Below are positions 49,812 to 62,825 of a stretch of DNA of 64,000 nucleotides, piece after piece. Position numbers and translations under genes: made by a program. Origin of the DNA: Himantopus leucocephalus (taxonomy: Eukaryota; Chordata; Aves; Charadriiformes; Recurvirostridae); the NCBI GenBank assembly GCA_003993805.1, contig RSEF01000005.1, positions 35,543,636-35,607,635 on the forward strand, read 5' to 3'. The notes below the pieces were generated by a model, which was not told where the DNA came from, ran no database searches, and worked only from the letters and a program-made list of their open reading frames with translations. Numbering within the stretch: position 1 is the first letter of the stretch; each line of letters starts with the position of its first letter.

Positions 49812-52800
49812 AAATAGCAGAATATAAAGTTAGTTTCCAGAGTCTAGCAGAGTTGTTTCAGGGAGCACAGTTAGCATCTGTAGGTGACCAGCTGAGAGAT
49901 TAATAAAGCCATCTGAAATAGGAAATTAAAAACCATAGGGATAACACTATGTGGGTCTCTTTCCTACATAAAAAGAAACAGGCACATCCAGTGGGCTTTC
50001 CCTGTATGAGGGACAAAGGAAATGCTTTAGTAGCATAAAGTGACTTGGTTTCTATGCAGCGGCTGAAGTTTTGCAAGGCTGCCATTCTCTGACCACTTAC
50101 ATGTCTCATCTTCTCTCTCCTTTCTTTATGCTTCTTCACAATGACAGAGTATTGTTATTGCTGTGAGAACCAAGCAAATATTATTAGCTTTATGTTCTGA
50201 GGAGTATAAGGAAAGAGGAGTCTGACAGAAGCAAATGTTTCCCAGAGAATTTTCCACATGTGGAAAATCCTGTGTGATCCCTTGTTAGTAGAGTCAGCCA
50301 CCGCTACTACACTACTTTGACATCTTCCCTTCCTTTTCCTCACACAGTGAGACTCTGCAGAGTTAGGAAGGGACTTCTCAAATTCCCGTTACTTCTAGTA
50401 AAATTCCCTATGGTAATATGCTCTACATTGAAATCATATCACAGTATCTCCCAAATGCAAATGATTTCTTGATTTTTAAAATTTGAACTTAACTGTGTAA
50501 ATAGGGAGTTCTGAAGATCCACTAGCTGCTCTTTGTGCAGCATTCTGCATATATAATATAAAGCAGTGAACATGTACTATGTGATAATTATTACAATTAG
50601 AATGAGGTAGGGACAGAGAAGAATCACAGACAAATTTTCAAAAGCTAGAAATGCCGTGCCCTAAGCTTTCAATATCATTACCAAGTTTTAATGATGTGTA
50701 AAAAATCCCTTGAATTTCACACAAAAGTTTTACATTCTTGTTTCTAATGATCCTATAGAATTTAAAACAAAAATAAAAGATAAAGGTAAATTGTTAGTCT
50801 AATTCCATCCCTACTGAGTTCTAGTTGATCTTTTTCCATGAATACATTGTCTGAGATCTTACATGGACTCAGATAAGCAGTGAGGTGCTCTTTAAAGCCT
50901 TTATTTTATTATAGTATTTTTCTCTAAATAACTGATTGGTGCCCACATAGCAATACAAAAGACTTTGCCCTGATCCCCCGAACAGTGTTTGTTTAGGGGA
51001 TTCTACACATCAGTGACAGCTGTTCTCTGATGTGAAGACAGAAATGCTGTTGGTGAAGAAACAGGACAAGTGATATGGGCGGCCACAAGTCATTGCTGTT
51101 ACGGGAGGACGGATACCTGTGCTTAGAACTAGGAAGAAAGTAGACTTAAGATCAGGTCTATTTGGAGGACCTATCCATGGGCATATACTGCACAGCATAT
51201 GTGAAAAGGAAAACTTACTTTGTAATTTATGGACTGATGTTGGATAGTGTTTGAACTATACCTCTGTTTGAATCGTGTGGGTAAGTTTCAGGAACTCATT
51301 CACCAAGTATGGTGTAAGAGTTGTCAGTAAGAGTCCTCAGAAATATGAACACAATACATAATTTTAGGAAGGAACCTGAAACTAGATGGATATGCTGAAC
51401 AGCATAAAATTTTGTTTCTGTAAGTCTGAAATTATTATTATTCTATAACTTATTAATGACTTAGTCATATGTTTTACTGGGGACTTCTGTAGGCCCCAAA
51501 ACTTTGAAGTCTGATGTTCTTGGAATTAATATTTACATTTTGTGCTTTGAATATAGCTAAGATAGTACATGCTTATATAATGGCTGCCAAATCACTGTAT
51601 TTTAAAGAAACTTGTAAAGGCTTGGAAAAGAAAAAATCTGCATGGTTTCTATACAGTTTTTCTTTTTTCAGAAAAAAAAATGCTACTATCTACACTTTAA
51701 AAATTACTATATTTTTGCTAAATATGAGTGATACAGATTATTTTAGGTGGCAACTCAGAGATACAGGGAAATAAAGGGCTGTAATTATAGTTATAATTAT
51801 GCATAATGATATGCAGAATACTACCTTAATACACAGCTCCCTCATTGTGCAAATGGGGCCCAAAACACCTTAGTCTCCTTTGGGACAGACAGAATTTCAT
51901 CTTGAATGGGTCCTTTGAGAAACACTTGGGAGATATGTAAATAAATACTGGACCATTTATTTGCCAATATGGACATTACGGTCTTTTTTTCTTACTAAAA
52001 TTAATGCCGTAGCATAGTCTCCTTGAGAACACGACATAACAGAAAGGATAATTTGTCTAGTCCCAAAGGTGACTTTTCAAACACTATTAAAAAAAACCTG
52101 CTGTAGGGATAAGGAGGCATAATGAGGCAGGGAAGCCAAATGAGGCTCAGCCCACACACTACAGCATGTTTGATTTAGAAAGTGAGTTTTCACCTTTCCT
52201 GTCAGAAATTCTGCTCACATTGAAACAGTGTGTTGAATTTCTGGATCTTTTCTCTCTCCTGCCTGAATGCAAGAGGGTTCACAGCTTTTTAATCATAAAA
52301 CAATTTCCTTTGGAAAAGATGAAAATTGTCTACCATTGATGTTGCAGTGGTTCAAATGACTGCTCTGGACTCAGACCCATTTGATAGCTCATTTGGTCTG
52401 CAAAAAAACACAAGGAGATAGCGTGTCCTCCTACAGAGCTCGCTATGTCATATTATTTTTGAAGTAAAAGGTAAATTCTGACTAGCTGTTAGGGACTACA
52501 TGTTGTCACTACATGAGGAACTGTGGCTGCCTAAAGTCAAGAAAATTCCAGTAGAATCTATTCATGACCAGTTTTATGCACAGTTCGTTTCCTCAAGACC
52601 ATGTTTCCCATTAGGCTAGGAAAAGAGATTGTGCCTTGATGTACCACGTATAAGTATAATGTGGAGAACCTGAGACATCTTTGTAGTGGCTGTAATTAAC
52701 ACTTGTTTGACAGCAAGCTTCCTGAAATATTGCAGCCTCACAGGTAATAAGTGAAATGGTCACCTCCACTTCATTGGAGGTGATAAATCTTACAAACTTT

Positions 52801-55800
52801 AATCAAGGTCCATTAGAATTAAAGGAGACTTTTCACTGTGCAGAAAGTACCTCACAAAGTCAATATCCCCTACATGCTATATATAACTGCACATGACATA
52901 TCTGATTGGCAGTGCTTAGGATAAGATTTTACCTGTAAAGGGTAGCAGTGAGCTCAGACAAAATGTAAAACAAGATATACTTGAGAAAAAAATCCTGCAG
53001 AGTCCATAAGAAACCATCTGGAAAAGCTCATCTTTTAGCCTTTAGAATTTCAGACAGTGTGGCATCTTCAAATGAAGATCCAACAGCCATGAAGTTTAAT
53101 AAAACATAACTGTTAAAGGACATGTACCAAGAAGGTTGAAACGTAAAAGACATTGCACTCATTATTAAGAAGAAAAAGAAAAGTCTTTTAGTCAGCAGAG
53201 ACAGAGAGAAACCTTTCTTACGTTCACAGAACTGCACACGATGTCATAATGGCAAATTAAAAAAATCTCAGCTAGAATTTTATCTGATTTATTTTAATTT
53301 CATGATTGCTAACCACTGCAAGTTCACTCATTTTCTCTCTTTTTAAAAATAAAGGCTACTATCCTGGAAACTCAGTCTTCCAGCTGTTAAAGAGTAAAGA
53401 GATCTCCATCTGCTGAGATGACTCGGTGGAACAATCTCCATTTAGTTTGTCCTTCCAAAGTCAAGGGTGTGATTATTCTATAATTCTCTCACCTGATTAA
53501 TTCTTAACTATGAACATAATTACACTCTCCAGAAGGTAAATCACTCTTATAAATCAGTTGCTGCTGACAGTTCACTCTTCTGCAATCTAGCACACTGCAG
53601 CAAAGTCAGTCTGAGATTGTAGAAACAGATGATTGTTAAAACACAGATTTTGCAGAAGGTCTACTCTTTAATGAGTTACAGGTAAAATGATACTGCAAGA
53701 AAAAAATAGAGAAGAAAAAAAGAACAGAGAAAGGAACTTATAAACTCTTCAGCTGCTGCAGAAACCTTTTTTATCACCAGAATGAACAAAGAAAGCTGCC
53801 CCTGAGTATACACTTGTCCTGCTGCAAGCTGAGGCGAAGAGACCACTTGACATTTATGAACTCTAATCTACTATTACCTTGCCAAAGGTGGGCTTGGAAC
53901 TGAGACTGCCTTCAAACAACACATTGAATGAAGATACATCAAGTGAAAAAACTGTAGAGTACATACGTCTCATATTCCACCCTGCCCTCCCCCCCCAATT
54001 TAGCAAAGACATTTTTTCCTGGTGCTAGCTAGTGATCAATTTATGCCCTAATACAAAAGTTTTAATAATATCACGTGAATGCAGCTCCCAATTGTAGGAA
54101 AGGCACTCCAAGGGGCTTCTCTTCACATGCAGGAAATGTCAATCTTTAATAACATTTTTTTCCAATATTTCTCCATTTTTTCTCAAGTAGCTGTATATTA
54201 CACCCCAAGCTTTGGCTTAAGAAATCAGAACCTTTAGAATCAGGTTTTCTGAAACATCCAAAACAAGAAGAAAACCTACATTGTCCCGACAAACACAGAG
54301 CAACAGCTCCTACTGCCTAATCTTGGATGGTGGAAGACCTTGATGCATTTGAATCCTGAAGACTGTCTTTGCAAGCCGCAGAGAGACAAACCAGATTGAC
54401 ACAATGATAGATACTGAATTGGTTCTGGCCTTGAAATGTTGGTTTGTTTGGGTCTGGGTTTTTTTTCTGTAGGAGAATATGTACTGACCTTTTCTGAATA
54501 ACCTTACATATTTGTTTCCACAGTATCAGTGAGTTCCATGGAGTGATTCTGATAAATGCAATATATTTAGCCTTTGCCAAATAAATACTCTAATCTACTG
54601 ATGACTCAACTTTATTATTTTAGAAAGGATAGAAAAAATTCTAGCGATAAATCTTTTGTATCAGCATTTGATGTATTATTCACTTTACTGCATCTTCTTT
54701 CTGTCTTTTCTGTAGAAAGCTAAATAACAGGCTTTAAATTCTCTTTGGGTACAGAAGAAATTAATATCACAAGTGATTTTAATTGTTTCTGATTCTTTTT
54801 CCTGGTCCTTTTGCATGTCTTTGGTTTCCCTAGTGAAATGAAAAATTGCTATGAGATAATGAAATCTTTGAAAAATATATTTTCAAATAACTAGGCCAGA
54901 ATTACTCCTGAAATCAATGACACTATATCTAGGATGAATTTATTATCTTACATTTCTTCTTTGCATGTAAGTCCACTATCTCAAAACTATACTTTGAAAA
55001 GGAAAGGTAAAATACCTCTACCACGTTTTTAGTTAAATCCACAGATCTATAACATACATAGCAGAGAGACAGACTTCAAATGAGGCTTGATATGCAAGCA
55101 ATAGGTTAAAGGAAATATTTTAAAAGGATGAAATTCTATGCAAGACATATTTTAAAAAATTAATTTTTCCAGGCTTTACATTCTATCTTTTTATATTGTT
55201 TTTACATAGTTCTATTTGAACTCCTTTATTTGGCTAAGGGATGAAAGTTTAAGGAAAAAGAGTGAAAAATCGTCCATTATCTGTATAGGATTAGCTCCCA
55301 GCAACTTTACCACATTCTGGAGGATACCTTTCTGTACAATCTTGCCTTACTTGGCTCTGAGCTCTACACTTTTGAAAGCAAACTGATGTTGTCATAGCTG
55401 TCTTAGTTCAAAATTACCTTGTATACAGTACTAGAGCTACTTCTTCACATTGGTGTACATACATCTTTAGCTTATGTATGGATTTACTTAACTAGACATT
55501 TAGTCATAACTTGTTCCTAAGAGCACCCTCTGTTGTACAGATCAGCTTTGTGTAGCATGTTTTGAAGGAATTGTGAATGTGTAATTCTCCAAACCTTTAT
55601 ACATCCTATGTCATTTCTGAAATCTCCCATTATACCCAAAAGCAGAAAGGAAACTTGTGATGAATCTTCTATGAAATCCCTAAATCAGGTATTGAACGTC
55701 CACTCCATCTTATTATGTTCCGAATACAATTCTTCATATTTTATCTTTTTTTTTTCTCTTAGAAAAGAAAAAGACTTTTTGCAAAGCAGTTGCTCACTTT

Positions 55801-55920
55801 TATTCACATGGCTTTAATTTACAGCTAAGGTTTTGGCCCCACACTCAACTCAAAAACTTTTTGTGGGTGGGAGGTTTCCATTAAATCAACATACTTACTT
55901 CTCAATAAGGTTAACAATGT
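49812..55920. other. AT-rich non-coding DNA
   Basis: No gene or clear mobile element. A short match to an old amniote repeat motif (GGCCAGAATTACTCCTGAAA) lies at 54892-54925. A patch at about 51010-51200 is slightly richer in G+C but carries no recognised feature. Confidence 0.6.
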
Positions 55921-55973
55921 AAAAATAAAACAAAACAAGACAAAACAAACCCAAACAAAACAAAACAGAAACA
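55921..55973 (+). repeat. (CAAAA)n low-complexity repeat
   Basis: Imperfect CAAAA/CAAAC units over about 50 bases. Confidence 0.85.
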
Positions 55974-57353
55974 CCACTCTTTTTTCTTTTATTTGAATCA
56001 TGCATTATGCCAGAAAAAGACAGGCATGAAATTTCTTTGCAAAAGCAAAGGCATGAACTGTTCCAAAACTGAAACAGACCATTAGTGATCCACGATTCCT
56101 CTTACTTAAACTTTTGTTTTCCAAGCTACAGAGTGTGTTCTTCCTATAGTACAATAGGATAACTAGTTCGATCAATATTCTGTGAAATAAGATGTCAATA
56201 GAAATCCATTTTGTCTTTCTTAGCAGTCTATCTTGGAGAAATCATTTTCAACTTTCAAAATCTGTAAATGAAAACAATACCTTTAATATCTCTATTCCAC
56301 AGAGTTACAGGAGGATATTTTTTTTTCTTTTTCCTGGTATTAGTTTAGGAAATGAAAACCTAATGTGTACTGTAGTTTCTTTCTATTTTTTTTCTTCCTC
56401 TTTTAACAAATTTTCCCTGTTCCCACTAAAAAAGGTATAACTGCAACATAGAGAAGAGGTTGTGGTAAAAAGCTATATAACAAGTATAGTTTTGACACAA
56501 CTGCTATCGTGTAATTCCAAATGGAACTACTGAAGTTAACAAATTCTTGAAACTTGCCAAGCTCTCCCTACTCATATGGGACTCTTCCATCTGCTCACAT
56601 CAAAAGAGTGAACCTTTTTTTAGTTCTTAAAGCCAGGTTTTAGAAGTCAGTAACACAGCTATGAACATATAGTAATTTGTGTATTTTTGTCTTATATATA
56701 CATACATAGATTCATATAGATGTGCTGTGACTGTCTATAAACCACTACTTTCATTTAATTGTCTGTAGACACAATGGAAAGCAAAATATGCATAGGCATA
56801 ATGCAGCCAAATTCTCACAACCTTTGAAATTATTTAGCTGTAGGATTAATACAGATAAGTGCACTCCTGAGTAGCTCAAATTTGCATTCACACTTTTCTG
56901 CAAAAGGAGGTATCCAATTCCAAGGTTTTCACACAGTCCTGTCTTTAATTAGAAGGCAAATCAAGGTAAGCAAATTCCTTAGCCTGCTTATGCACACTGC
57001 AGTGGTTTGAATCATATTTTATAAACCATACCTGACTTATTTTAAGGTTCTATGATACCATATGTGCTGTACTCACTTGACAGATGGATATTGATATTTG
57101 TTGCTCATTTGCATGAGCACTAGCTGAAGCATATACAAAACTCTTAATGATATTAAAGCTGTGCCATTTAAGATCATATTCAAGACTCTGATGAAACCTC
57201 ATAGCATGTTTCACAAGCTCCAGTTCTGAATACTTCATTGTGATTTTGATATATCATTTGTTGATATTGTGTAGCTAAAATTACAATTAATACAATAGAC
57301 ATATTGTAAAAGAATATCTAAAGACTTTATTCCTCAAAAAAGTTAATTCTAAA
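55974..57353. other. AT-rich non-coding DNA
   Basis: No gene or recognised element. Confidence 0.6.
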
Positions 57354-57403
57354 GAATAGTCAAGCCACTAAGACATGAGAATAGTCAAGCCACTAAGACA
57401 TGA
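57354..57403 (+). repeat. Perfect 25 bp tandem duplication
   Basis: Two identical 25-base units (57354-57378 and 57379-57403) containing AGTCAAGCCACTAAGACAT. No N lies nearby, so this may be a real recent slippage event rather than an assembly artefact. Confidence 0.95.
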
Positions 57404-58098
57404 AGGGGATATATGAAGGAAAACTATAATGCAGGTGCGTATAGAAAGTTAGAACTGAATCGGAGTTTTATCCACTTCCTTGTGCTAAGGAAGTTGCTAT
57501 ATTCAGAACTTAAAATGAAAGAGTTCCTTTCGAGATAAATATGAGAACAAACCTCAGACACAGAAATGTCTTCCCCACAGGGGAAGGTTTGCGAGAAAGA
57601 GGAACTTCAAAAATAGAAGGTCAAATTCTGTCCCAGACTACCTGAAGTATTTTTCTAATACAGGAAACCACTGTAATGCTTTATTATACTGTGTTTAAAT
57701 CTCAGTAACTGAGGAAGTATGTTATGCTGGATAATGCTCTGGGGACTCACATCCTTTTCCTGACACATTTACTGGGCAATGTAGGACATTGACAGGTAGT
57801 TCTGGAAAAATTTCAGGTATCACCCTGCAGAAAAATCATATGCTTCCTTCTAATTGTCTTCTTTTCCTTTCACTTGAAGTTATTTCTCTTCAGCAAAGTA
57901 GGTGGTATACCCACACATTAGTGAAAAGGTCTAGCATCTTCATTAATTAATAGCTTAAGGTAAAAAGTCCTTTAGCTTAGTATAGTGTAACAGAAATATG
58001 GGTACCCTTTCGCTTTTGACAGCTGCTGGGGACATGGTAGTAATTTTGTTCATATGTTGCAGCAAAAGTCATCAGATTTTAAGTGTCAATGCACTCAA
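57404..58098. other. AT-rich non-coding DNA
   Basis: A short match to an old repeat motif (AGGTCAAATTCTGTCCCAG) lies at 57617-57645. Otherwise nothing. Confidence 0.55.
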
Positions 58099-58163
58099 AC
58101 AAGACACTTTTCCCCTCTCTGTGTCCCAGTTTAAAATGATAAAATGAGGTTAATGAAGCCGCC
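58099..58163 (+). mobile_element. MIR-like SINE core fragment
   Basis: AAGACACTTTTCCCCTCTCT, then GTGTCCCAGTTT, then GATAAAATGAGGTTAATG, matches the order of the MIR core (CAAGTCACTTAACCTCTCT, TGCCTCAGTTT, CTGTAAAATGGGGATAATG). Confidence 0.5.
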
Positions 58164-58814
58164 TTCTTTTTTTTTTTTAATAAAGAACTCTAAGAATTAA
58201 TGGTGAAAATTACTGTAAAAGAACAAGATAATATTATTTCACTTAGCCATAATTTTTTGACAGTTAATGGTAGTTACTAAATCAGATACAGGGAAAGAGA
58301 TGACATCCTTGTTATCAGATTTACACGAAAATTAACAGGGACACTAGATCCCAGTATATACCTGTATTTTGTTCAGTTGGAAGATTTATGCTACAGCTAT
58401 ACTACACATTATAGAGTAGGGAAGAAATCCTGCATTAACTACAAATTTCTTCTGCTTTGCTAGTGGTACTGACACCAGAGTTTTATTAGACCTAGTGTGA
58501 ACACTGTTTTATAACACGTGATGCATATACACATTGAAACAGTGGCTCTGTGAGCATACACAGAAAAAACCAAAGACTTCCTTGTACAGAAAATACACTT
58601 TGTTAATGAGAGAGAGAAACAATAGAGATAAAAAAAAACCCTTCTAGCAAAGCCTCTACTCTCAGATTCAGGTCAAACTATTCAGATAAACATAAATATT
58701 GCTGAGTTTAATTCTGGTATTTGTCACTTTTCTCATTCCTATTCTCTATTCTCTCCCCGCAGCTACTCAACCCACTGAAGTGTACCATTCTCCTGTTTCC
58801 CACAGGAAATCTTT
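58164..58814. other. AT-rich non-coding DNA
   Basis: No gene or recognised element. Confidence 0.6.
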
Positions 58815-58995
58815 TCCAGGCAGGTCACTTAGCCTTTCCAAAACTTGAATTCATTTATGCAAAAATGACATTCTGGGAAGACCTGGTAACTTTTCCAAGT
58901 GTCTTCAAAATTGAACTTCATATCTTAACAGTCTCGGAAACTTACAGGTGCCTAACTACTATGGTATGTCTCCCTATCTGTAAAATGAATTATCT
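58815..58995 (+). mobile_element. Possible MIR-like SINE fragments
   Basis: CAGGCAGGTCACTTAGCCTTTCC (58819-58841) resembles the first block of the MIR core, and CTCCCTATCTGTAAAATGAA (about 58970-58989) resembles its second block. The 130-base spacing is longer than in a single MIR copy, so this is either two fragments, a copy split by an insertion, or chance. A 124-codon open frame (58721-59095) crosses both and is not considered a gene. Confidence 0.35.
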
Positions 58996-61975
58996 TAAAG
59001 CCTCCAAAAAGCCCATAGCTGAAGTCCTTGTAAACATTAATGAACAAGTTTTCACAATGTTGATCTGGGAGAATGAAATTTTATTTCCAGTGTAGGTTGT
59101 AAACTGAGATACTGAGAACTAATAAAATAACTTAAAAGAATTAAAACAAATTTATTTTCTATAACAATACAAGAGGCTTATGCAAGAAGAAAAGATACCT
59201 TAAGCTTCCTTAATCACAGTGTAGGACCTTAGTCACAAAGGTATTCTATAGGATCACCAAACAGACACTGGAAATAGGATCTAAAAAACCCTTTCTCTTT
59301 TTACACATTGAATGTCGGGTTGTGAGATTTCCTTTTCTCCAAAATATATTGGAGAGGGAAAAGGGAGTCTAAAACAAAATTAACCACCTTCAGAGATGTG
59401 GTGGGGGTAAGGGGGGAGAAGTGAGGAAAAGAGACGGATAGAGAGGGAGAGATTCTTTACATCTAGAAATGTTTTTACTTCCACAGTTTCTGACAAGAGT
59501 GCAAGAATCACATTGGCTGTTCAGCTTACCATCCAGGAGCCAGATGAAAATAAGAATCTCTAATCTGTTTTGTCACCTTGACAAAGCATGAATCTTTTTG
59601 ATTCAATTTGTGGTCAAACATTGAGGAGGGAAAGGTAGTGAGCTACACAGCTGTCAGTTTATTGAATTTCTACTAGAAGAGCTTTACATCTTTATATTCT
59701 ATAAATGTTCATAAATATCTTTTTAACCTACACCTAAAGGTTCCTCAGTCTGTTTGCGGAAGGTGTCTACAGATACTCTGCTAGCCTTCATTGCTTTCCC
59801 ACAGCTGTGCAGCCTCCTGGTGAGCCTCTTACTACCATGCTTTGTACTGTATCCATAGGATATGAGCGACATTATACTCATGCACGTTCATGTATGGAAC
59901 AGAAATCAGGTGGGAAAATGCTAGTCTGAGATAGGTTCTGAGTAGAATTCTACATAGCTACCTTTTCGGCTTCGTTGCCTGCTTAACTACTGACTGTTCA
60001 CTGGAACATTTTTTTACATAATAATTGGACACAACATAAGATTGCCATTCTACCAACAAAATGTGGGATATAGATTACATTAGTGACAACACAGGTGAGA
60101 CTGTTCAGGATAAAGGAAGTTCAGAGACAGATAAAGATATGTAATCATACACTTTGGCATATATTGCAGATATGAAATACTTTAAAATAGCTATACTTAA
60201 CATTCAAGTATTATCTGAGCTTATTTAATAGAAACAGGGGCATAAAAAAATCAATTTTGTCCTTGATTTCTCCGTCTACCTAAAGGGCAACAATTGTAAA
60301 TCTGAATAATTTTTTTTTAATGTTATGACGTTTCCAAAGCTAAATCCCTTGATTATTATTATTGATTTCCAGCAGCCATTTTTTCAATTTAAATGTAAAT
60401 CTTTTCAACTTTACCCTTTGTATTTAGAGCTGCATCTCTTTATATCCATCCTCAGCACTGTCAAAAACTGTTTCCCTAAAGAAGATGAATCAATAATAAT
60501 TTACCTTGTAGTATTGTGCTAGCACACACCTTTAATACATGGATTATGTCCTTTGACTTGCACCTTGCTATAATAAAAATGTTTTTGGAATGGATCAAGA
60601 TCAGGTTGGATAGTGCTAGGACTCTGGCACAACAGCTTGTGTCTATTTATAAAATGAAAAATAATGATAAAGCAAAGCCTCTGCCAAGGAATGTTAATTT
60701 AAATAGATATATCTGCAGATATATAAATACAAGAAAATTACTACAAATTCTAATCAGCCAACATAAGCAAAAATGCAGTTTTCTGTTCCATTCTTATATG
60801 CATTCATTTAAAATTAGAAATTACTTTTACTAGGAATTCTGACAACTGTGAATGTTTCACTTAAAAGATTCACCAGCAGATGGAATGATAAAGTCATTTG
60901 ACCATATATTTTTGATACGTCTCCAAAAGCTTAAAATTTTATTCAGTGTTTAATATCAGCTTTCCGCTTTTCTTCCAGGTCCTAAAGACCTCTAAAAAGC
61001 TACAAACAGTTATGATTACTTAAGCTTTGCTCTTGTTGTGGAAATGTTCCTAACCTTTTGGAAAATTTCCATTTTTTGTTTGCAAAGACAAAACAAATAG
61101 TAGGATCTTAAAAAACAAGTCATAGAACAATTAGCAGATCAAGATGTGAGTAATTTTCTACAATACCACCTCTTCTGTATAACATATATGAATCTTTAAA
61201 AACTTCTTCACCTCCTAGATGATGAATCTCAATAACCCAGTAGTGTTGATTTAGTTCTCACTAGTGCAAAGCCAAAAATGTAACTGGACAAGTAAGTTAA
61301 CTACATGAGGAATCACAGTGCTCTTAACTGGGGCAATTTCTTATTTTCCATTGTTTATTAACACATTGAAGTATTTGTTTTCTTATTAATTTGTTGGGGA
61401 TTTTGTTTATTTGGGGTTCTTTTTTAATGAAACTAGAGATACCAGCATGTTCATTTTACGATTCTGATCTGGAATATCCCGTTTCTCTCATAAAGTTTGC
61501 TGGATTTCCCAAGTCTTGAGGAATGCCATAAACGCTGTGGCTTTATGAAAGCTCTTGTTGAAAACTGGCATTTTTCCCCAACGTCTGGGATATGTTTGCT
61601 GTAGTAAACATAATGTGAGTGCAATGCTGCTTTTTTTAGTAGTTCACTAGCATTCTTATTCTGTTTTGAAGGAGAAAAAAGTCCAGACAGGTTTGCCATA
61701 GACTTAATTTGAAGTTTCTCTTGTTTTCAATATGCTAGCAGAACTGTCACCATATACAATATTGTGACAATTTTTCACTTGTAGGCTCTTTCATGAAAAG
61801 ACAAAAATGACCACCAAAAGCATCTGTGAACAATCTATGCCAAAGTACTGTAGAACAAACTTTTCCAAATGTTGATATTACTGCTATGAGAAGATGAAAT
61901 TTGAGTGGAAAACACCCAAGCCAGTAAAACCCACAAAAAACAAAAGAAGAAGAAACATAGGATGGGAAGAGTGAC
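58996..61975. other. AT-rich non-coding DNA
   Basis: No gene is supported. A G-rich stretch (GTGGGGGTAAGGGGGGAG-like) lies at about 59400-59420. Frames up to 105 codons (60516-60833) have no domain. Confidence 0.6.
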
Positions 61976-62014
61976 TTTTTTTTTTTTTTTTTTTTTTTTT
62001 NTTTTTTTTTTTTT
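61976..62014 (+). repeat. Poly-T tract with an N
   Basis: 25 T, one N (62001), then 13 T. Read on the minus strand this is a poly-A stretch, which may be a retrocopy tail or simply an unresolved homopolymer. No matching target-site duplication was found. Confidence 0.93.
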
Positions 62015-62049
62015 ACTCTTTTGACAGTTTTTTTAATTATATATTTAAC

Positions 62050-62160
62050 CTGATGATATTGAAGTAATAGAATCTTAAGGTCCCACCGAGGGCAAGCACA
62101 GGTTCCTGCAGGAACAGTATCAAGGCTCATGTAGATATCACCTTCATTAACTTGGCTGTC
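62050..62160 (-). other. 111 nt exon-like segment (speculative)
   Basis: On the minus strand the segment is preceded by a pyrimidine-rich TTTATTGTTTTCCAG and followed by CAG/GTTAAA, a weak 5' splice site. It is 37 codons, open, and a multiple of three. The peptide has protein-like composition (for example EGDIYMSLDTVPAGTCACPR). I do not recognise the family. A poly-A-like tract follows about 36 bases downstream on the same strand, so a decayed retrocopy is an alternative. Confidence 0.22.
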
Positions 62161-62220
62161 CTGGAAAACAATAAAGCTTACATCATTGCATGCACATTTA
62201 TAACAAATTCTGTACCCCTT

Positions 62221-62825
62221 TGTTCTGGGTCTGGCCAGGACAGAGTTAACTTTCTTCATAGGAACTCATATGTTGCTGTGTTTTGGATTCTTGGCTAAAA
62301 CAGTGTTGATGACACACCAAAGCTTTGGGGTTTGTCAAACAGTGACTGAACAGCCTCAGGGCTTTCTGGTTTTTTTTAACCATTCTGCTTTCCCCTCTGT
62401 GCACCCCCCAGCAAGTAGGCTGGGAGCGGGCAAGAACTTGAGAGAGGACACAGCCAGAACAACTGACTCAAACTGGCCAAAGGGATACTCCATACCATAT
62501 AAAATCATGCTTAGCAATAAAAAAAAAAAAAGAGGGTAGAGGCTCAGCAATAAAAAAATGGGGGCAGAAGAAAGGAGTTGGGGGATGTTGTCTTCCAAGA
62601 TGGTTGCTGCTCAGAGACTGGCTGGGCATTAGTCTGCTTGTGGGAGGCAATTGCCTTTACATCACTTAGTTTTTTCTCTTTCCTTCACTTACTAAACTAT
62701 CTTTATCTCGACCCATGAGTTTTCTTACTTTTCCTCTTATTCTTTTCCCCTGTCTCACTGCAGGCAGGGGAGTGAGCAAGCAGCTGTGTGAGCGCTTAGG
62801 TGCTGGCTTGGGTGAACCCACTACA
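62221..62825 (+). mobile_element. Solo ERVL-type LTR
   Basis: About 605 bp beginning TGTTCTGGGTCTGGCCAGGA, followed by CAGAGTTAACTTTCTTC, a CAACTGACTCAAACTGGCCA block, AAAGGGATACTCCATACCAT, a TATA-like AT-rich promoter, ACTAAACTATCTTTATCTCG (polyadenylation region), GAGTTTTCTTACTTTTCCTC, and an end near GGTGAACCCACTACA. This order is that of the ERVL-class LTRs widespread in birds. There is no second LTR or internal viral sequence beside it, so it is a solo LTR left by recombination between two LTRs. I find no clear 5-base target-site duplication. In its source provirus the LTR supplied promoter, enhancer and polyadenylation signals. Confidence 0.82.
62509..62565 (+). promoter_or_regulatory. 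Duplicated LTR promoter segment (TATA-like)
   Basis: GCTTAGCAATAAAAAA (from 62509) and GCTCAGCAATAAAAAAA (from 62542) are two diverged copies, 33 bases apart, of a segment that occurs once in related LTRs as I know them. It lies where the TATA box is expected. Confidence 0.5.

Noticed and set aside
58721..59095. 124-codon plus-strand frame
   Set aside because: It overlaps MIR-like fragments and has no motif or splice context.
61976..62014. Poly-T as proof of a processed pseudogene
   Set aside because: No parent gene was recognised and no target-site duplication found. It may be a simple homopolymer.
61747..62259. 170-codon minus-strand frame through the poly-T tract
   Set aside because: Its length depends on reading a 38-base A run and an N as poly-lysine. 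Only the 62050-62160 part is worth checking.
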